From Eulemur rufifrons (taxonomy: Eukaryota; Chordata; Mammalia; Primates; Lemuridae): a stretch of DNA of 64,000 bases. The notes under the pieces are model-generated. The model saw only the letters and a program-made list of their open reading frames with translations. It was not told where the DNA came from and searched no databases. Positions 27,035 to 64,000 of this stretch are shown piece by piece (the stretch's first letter is position 1; each line of letters begins with the position of its first letter). The stretch lies in contig NC_090995.1 of the NCBI RefSeq assembly GCF_041146395.1, positions 14,139,501-14,203,500 of the forward strand, given 5' to 3'. The position numbers and the translations under genes were made by a program.

Positions 27035-27240
27035 TTACTCAGTAAGCCAAGCACTGTGCTAAATTTTTATGATTTATCTCATCTAGCCCTCTAACGGCTC
27101 TAAATGATAGTGTTATTTTATCTGTCTGTCCATCTGTCTATGTGTCTATCTGTTTATTCTGTTATTGAACTCAAGCCCAGTATCTTGCCTGAGAGCATAT
27201 AAACACCAGGTGAAAGTGCTTGGAGTGGGACCCTGGCTCT
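27035..27240 (-). mobile_element. MIR SINE, antisense, carrying a (TCTG)n run
   Basis: Phrases ccaagcactgtgctaaattt, tctcatctagccctctaac and ctcaagcccagtatcttgcc follow the MIR order. A tctgtctgtccatctgtcta run lies inside. Confidence 0.5.
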
Positions 27241-27322
27241 GTAACCTTACCCAGAACTATACCATCTCCCATATTTACAGATATACGTGTAGCTATATGT
27301 ATATGTGTATGTATATATGTGT

Positions 27323-27348
27323 ATGTGTGTGTGTGTGTGTGTGTGTGT
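27323..27348. repeat. (GT)n microsatellite
   Basis: Uninterrupted GT run preceded by TATG/GTAT-rich sequence. Confidence 0.95.
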
Positions 27349-28114
27349 ATTTATAACAGACTCCAGATGGGTAGAGAGAGAAATAGATATTTTCTAGACC
27401 AGAGCCAAGATTTTGGTTTCAAACGGCTTTCGGGCTGGAGGAAAACAGACAACAAAGCTTCATTCCTCCCACACTGCCTGCCAGGTAGGAATCTGCCTGC
27501 AAACACCTCACAGTTACTGTTGCTTTTCTTGTGTCTCTTTTAGGAAATGCTATTCCTCTTGCTGGGTACCGTTTCTTAAATGGTGATTAAATTAACATAA
27601 TAATGATTTATTATAGAGGTTTCCTCTCTTCTTGCTAAATGCTGGTACTTACTCTATTCCTCTCTCCTTTCCCTGCCTGCAAGAGAGTATCGCCTCCCCA
27701 GTGAACCATGCTTTTTTGTTGCCTTCAAAGATAATTAGGTGGGCCTTTTTGGCGTAAGGATTTCATTGCAACGTGAGGAAGTAAATAGGGGCTACATGAG
27801 GGAATTACAAAGCACGAGGCGTCCTTGCAGTCCTGAACTGTGTCATTCATGATGCTTTTTTGTCTCCATTTTTCGTCAGTCTTGTTTCCCAGGCTGTTTG
27901 TTCCAAAATGACTTCTTTTCTCAATGAAAGATGTAATCCATACAGAGTAAGATTTGCTCCCTACCCCACTTGCTGTCAGCGGAGTCATTAGTATCTCTGA
28001 AGACCTCTTGTGTGCAAGACTTCCAGTTTACTAGACTCCTGCCCCACCCAGAAATGGTCCCCGCTGGGCTTTTCTCACACTGAGACCTTAAGTTCCTGTC
28101 CCATAATAACATTA

Positions 28115-28270
28115 TAATAATAAGAGCTATTCGTTTACTTGATGTCTACTACATGCCAGGCATTGCACCTGGTATTTTACAAACACACTCTTATAATAAC
28201 CCTATGAGGTGGATATAAGTATGTTCCATTTTCCAGATAAGAAAACTAAGAATCAGAGCTTCTAAGGAAT
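28115..28270 (-). mobile_element. MIR SINE, antisense
   Basis: Antisense MIR phrases: ctactacatgccaggcattg, cttataataaccctatgagg, ccattttccagataagaaaa. Confidence 0.8.
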
Positions 28271-29880
28271 TTATAGAGGATTGGGAAAGGACAGATAGTT
28301 TTATAACCCTGATTGGTCTGACTTCACGGCTCAACTTACATTCTGGTCTTTATCTCCAAACTCAGTTTTTATTACATCATGTGCTTTGCTCTGAATATAA
28401 GAATGGTTTCAATAACCTGTAGTTGCTAGACTGAGGGGGCCACATCCAGTGGTTCTGTTCCCCTTGTGGCTGGCAATCCACGTTTGAGAAATAGCTTATC
28501 TTAGTGACTGATACAGGAAACAGAGCGAACCTTCGGAATTAGGTTTTATGAAGCCAGAGACTTGAAGCCTTGGCTTCAGGGACAGCAGAATTTAAATGGA
28601 CGGACTAAGTAAAAAATCAGAGTGGTATTTAGCCATTTAGTAACTTGCTTGAGTATCTTAAATTAGTGACTTAAAAGATGAGTTAGTGACTCTCCTTTCA
28701 CCTCTTTTTGGAATTCTCAATAGCTTGAAAGATTTATGCAGCTTTCAAATTGACTCCATTAAAACCAGAGAATAATTGGTGTTTGGGGAGAATTTAACAC
28801 CCTCTACCCTAATTGTGCCTCAGGTCGGTAACATCTTTGGACTGTTACAGAATTTTCTGAGTATCATACATAGAGCAAAAATGATTCTAGGCCTTTTCCT
28901 ATTTAGAATGCTAGAACTGTTTCCTCTGTCAAATTTGACTGCAAATCCATGAAGAGTATGTGACACTTAGGAAGGTCTTAGTAAACAATTTTTCCATGAA
29001 TGAAGAATGAGACTTTAGTTTAATATTAGATTTAAAAATGTTTGTGCTTGCTCTTTTCTTTAGAAGGCAGATCCTTTCCCTCCTACCATCACCCCTCCTT
29101 CCTTTCTTCGTTGGCTTAAGACTGCTTGTCCACGAGCCAAAAAGGCTGTCTAGGAGGCAGCTTACTGCTGCATGTTCAAAACTCGTGCACACGTTAATTT
29201 AAGATATTTCTGAGAGCACTATTCTCATGCCTGCAATTCATCGTCTCATTCAAGTTTGTTAATTGTTTATTCAGGATACAAATGTATCCAGGGCCACTTC
29301 TTTGCATTTCCGTCTCCTCTGCCTTCTTACATATTCTTAAAATCTAAGAATATAGTAAATACTGCCAAGTCAACAGAAACTCAAAGGTTAAACCTGTCAC
29401 ATCTCTGTGACATATTAAGACAATTCCCTGGAGGCTGATGTTTATTCATGACTACTTGGAACCTGAATTCTATGAGGGATAAATATCCGAGTGTTGTGAG
29501 ATTACTTTTATAAACACATTTATTTTTCTGTTTGTTCCGCTTTGGGGAACCTGCATTGGTTCCTTGGTTGCATCTGTTTGAACCCTGGAGGCTCTGCCAC
29601 CTCAGCCTTGCATCCGGGCCTTTGTTGTTGCAGAGGTCACAATTATTCTGGTAGAGCTGGTGGAATGAGTCTAAGTATTTTATTTCTATCTAAGTTTGAG
29701 GTTTGGAGGGAGAGAGGGGCAAGAATGTGCGAGTTTCATCTCTCCTAATTTTAGATAATCAGAAGGAATTCAGCCTTAATTTACAATTGTGATAGTGCTT
29801 CTTGGATTATGGCTTTCAAAAATTGCATGTGCAAAAGTGGGAAGTTTGAATAGCCCCAAAAAGCCTTCAACCTTATGGTA
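28271..29880. other. PRKG2: presumed first intron, nothing recognised
   Basis: AT-rich unique-looking sequence with short open frames only. Confidence 0.4.
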
Positions 29881-31051
<1,171 letters not shown>

Positions 31052-31231
31052 CCGTTCGTGCACCGTGCGTGGGTCTGATGCTCACAGGCCCAGAGGCCGT
31101 TCGTGCACCGTGCGTGGGTCTGATGCTCACAGGCCCAGGGGCCGTTCGTGCACCGTGCGTGGGTCTGATGCTCTCAGGCCCAGGGGCCGTTCGTGCACCG
31201 TGCGTGGGTCTGATGCTCACAGGCCCCGGGG
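31052..31231. repeat. GC-rich minisatellite, 4 copies of a 45 bp unit
   Basis: Copies start at 31052, 31097, 31142 and 31187 with ccgttcgtgcaccgtgcgtg and continue ggtctgatgctcacaggccc. The differences are a few substitutions only. 45 is a multiple of three, so open frames run through it on both strands, but nothing suggests coding. It lies 180 bases upstream of the first coding exon of PRKG2. Confidence 0.97.
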
Positions 31232-31423
31232 ACGCTTTTCCCGAAGGGCTTCGGGCGCTCCATCAGCGGCTTGCTCTCCGCAAGCACAGGGCGAGCCGCT
31301 GCTTCTCACACCGTGCTGCCTGTTCGTGCAACGGGTGGGCACGAGAGGCGTCGGGGCTGTTGGAAAGCAGAGCGCTGTCTGGCGATTCCCGCTTCTGTGT
31401 CCTTTCGCAGGTCCCCCAGCAAC

Positions 31424-62004
<30,581 letters not shown>

Positions 62005-64000
62005 GTGAGTGAGCAGTTTGCCTTCCCGGGACCGAGGATTTCAGGCTCTTCCTTTGACCGTTTGCATGTAGGAGGACAGAAAGGAGAGGACGAGGAGGCT
62101 CCGCTTGGAATCTTCCATCCCAGTCACAGCAACAGTCCTTGAAATGTCAGACGTTTGAGGTCTGGGGTCAGAAGGTTCCCAGTTGTTTTTATTCTCGAGT
62201 AAACCTCACAAAAGTGTGTGCGTGTGATTACAAAATTATTGGGAAATGATTTTAACTGACTATGTTATCTAGAACTAAAGCAGAATTTGGGACTAGGGAA
62301 CTAAGAATTCATTAGAAGCCCCCAGAGGGTGTGTGGATGTCGTATGTCTTCAGGAAGTGGCATTTGGGCACCCGTGGGCGCCCAAGGGGGGACACAGCCT
62401 GGTCCTAGCACAGTCTGGGCACCAAAAGGTTCATCTCCTAATAGTTATTCATTTTTTCTTTGGCTATTACCAGAGTTTGGAGAATAAATTTAAAGTATAA
62501 TAGGCTACAGCTCTCTTTACTTGTGAATTCACGGGTTAGCGTCTTACACCAGTTTATATATTCACAGATTTTTTTCCTGTCCTAAAGTGTGTTTGTAGTG
62601 ATTCCTGGTGACGTAAAGTGTCCCTATAATGGATAGCATTTATACTTTTTGATCAAATGCTTTGCAAGGATCTTCCTTCCTATCCATATTCCTAGACCTA
62701 TTTTTTTCCTCCAAGATTAAAAAGAATAACCCAAGCCATGCTGGCATTAGAGAGTCATCCAATTATCTTTACATTAACTATGTTCCCAGAATGTCCTTTT
62801 AAAATTAATATTTCATTGACAAACTATGATGAGTAGCTTCAGACATGGATTAGGTTATATTTATTTTCTTCTTGCCAGCTCTTTGCAAAGTGCCTGGCAT
62901 ATGGCGGAGCAATAATATTAAGAATAAATATTAATGACATTTATTGAAAAATTAACATGTACTAGGTGATCTTATAAACTATCTATATGTGTAGACAATC
63001 ATCGTGTCTACCTCACTGGTCTATTAGGATCAAATAAATATATATATATATTTTCAATGAATATATACCACCAATATTGTATAAATAAATAATGTATGAT
63101 CAATAAGTAATCAAGTGAATAGGCATATTTCAATGAATATGTACCATCAATATTATATAAATAAATAATATATAATCAATAGGTAATCAAATGAATATGC
63201 ATATTTCAATGAATATGTACCATCAATATTATATAAATAAATAATATACAATCAATAAGTAATCAAATGAATACACACACACACACACAATGAGAAACAA
63301 TGAGAAACTGCATTTCTATGCAATAGTTGCATAGCTATTGACCATAAATGCTCCGTCTGTGATTCAAGCCTGGTGGCTTGGCTCCAGAGCCCCCCTCCTG
63401 GACCCCTTCCCCAGGTTGCTTCCTTTATCTGTGCATGATATGGCTGCTGTACCGGCTACTGTATCCTGGGCATGGTGCTAGGGAGCCAAAGGGGTCTCTT
63501 GATGGTTAAGACCCAGAAACCGCTGTCACCCAATGTTGAAACATGGCGCCCTGTGCAGGTCCTACCTGAGGACCGAGGCTGCCATTCCCCGTTCCCTGCT
63601 CCCCCTCCCCATGTCCTGGCTTCTGAGAGTGTCCAGGGCTCTAGCTCAGTGTTCCCTGGGTGTTATTCTTAGGTGACGAGAACCACCTTGCCCAGGGTTA
63701 GACTCTGTCTTTGGGGGCGTCTTGCATCTTACGACTGTAGAGCCCCTTGAAGTGGAGGCTTTTGCTGAAACTAGATCGTAGCTCCGATCTCCCTCTGCCC
63801 AAATCCGCTCCCTCCCTCCCCCACGGACGTTCCCACCTGCACGCTCCCTCCCACGCCCCACCAATCTTGCTGCTTGCAAATCTCGGTCTCAGAGTCTGTC
63901 TCCAAGGAAATTCAGCATCACTGAACCAGCTGGGGGGACACAAGGGCTGGGCATGAATAGCTGTCACTCAAGACAGATCTGAAAGGTGATACCAGTGAGG
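62005..64000 (+). other. PRKG2: PRKG2 intron, incomplete at window end
   Basis: Begins at the donor gtgagt. A MIR/L2-like fragment lies near 62875-62970 (ttgcaaagtgcctggcatat) and a minisatellite at 63055-63272. 63360-64000 is more GC-rich but shows no PRKG2 exon. Confidence 0.8.
63055..63272. repeat. AT-rich minisatellite, 3 copies of a 76 bp unit, followed by (AC)n
   Basis: Copies start at 63055, 63131 and 63207 with caatgaatatgtaccatcaa and continue through a tataaataaataata core to gtaatcaaatgaata. Copies 2 and 3 are closer to each other than to copy 1. An (AC)n run lies at 63273-63289 and a (TA)n run at about 63038-63050. Confidence 0.95.

Overview
This window is mammalian nuclear DNA, almost certainly from a strepsirrhine primate (lemur or relative). 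The full-length Alu copies carry the variant linker typical of strepsirrhine Alus (AT-rich 'tatatat', then 'ttgtccatataatttctttctatttttagtagagac' split over several motifs). Alu, L1, MIR, L2 and MER5-type repeats fill the non-coding space. There is no bacterial or plasmid signal, no operon, no CRISPR array and no rRNA gene, and I recognised no tRNA gene.

The one gene I can establish is PRKG2 (cGMP-dependent protein kinase II) on the + strand. Eleven coding exons were located by translation, GT-AG junctions and phase: 31424-31884, 36930-37096, 40045-40158, 41418-41523, 43850-43913, 51063-51140, 52923-53017, 55751-55819, 57502-57600, 58430-58583 and 61868-62004. They give 1544 coding bases, residues 1 to about 515. 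They cover the myristoylated N-terminus, leucine zipper, autoinhibitory segment, both cGMP-binding domains and the kinase N-lobe up to the ATP-binding Lys482 and Glu501. The rest of the kinase domain lies beyond position 64000. A CpG island at about 20900-22070 is the likely promoter and non-coding first exon, about 9.5 kb upstream of the ATG exon.

Layout: 1-19060 is intergenic DNA with L1, L2, MIR, MER5 and LTR-like fragments and two weak candidates for decayed retrocopies. 19660-20516 is a degenerate TGTATG-type tandem array beside the CpG island. 22070-31410 is the presumed first intron, ending in a 4 x 45 bp GC-rich minisatellite 180 bp before the first coding exon. 31885-64000 holds the coding exons and their introns. 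The 3.3 kb intron between the two kinase N-lobe exons contains an Alu inserted into a MER5A-like element, followed by a nearly full-length but inactivated mariner transposon that ends about 170 bp before the next exon.

I found no previously undescribed biological system. The most interesting signals are the GC-shifted first coding exon next to a GC-rich minisatellite, the mariner copy, the internal 180 bp duplication in the TGTATG array, and the small terminal-inverted-repeat element at 52663-52847. Comparisons with human PRKG2 and with repeat consensus sequences are from memory.
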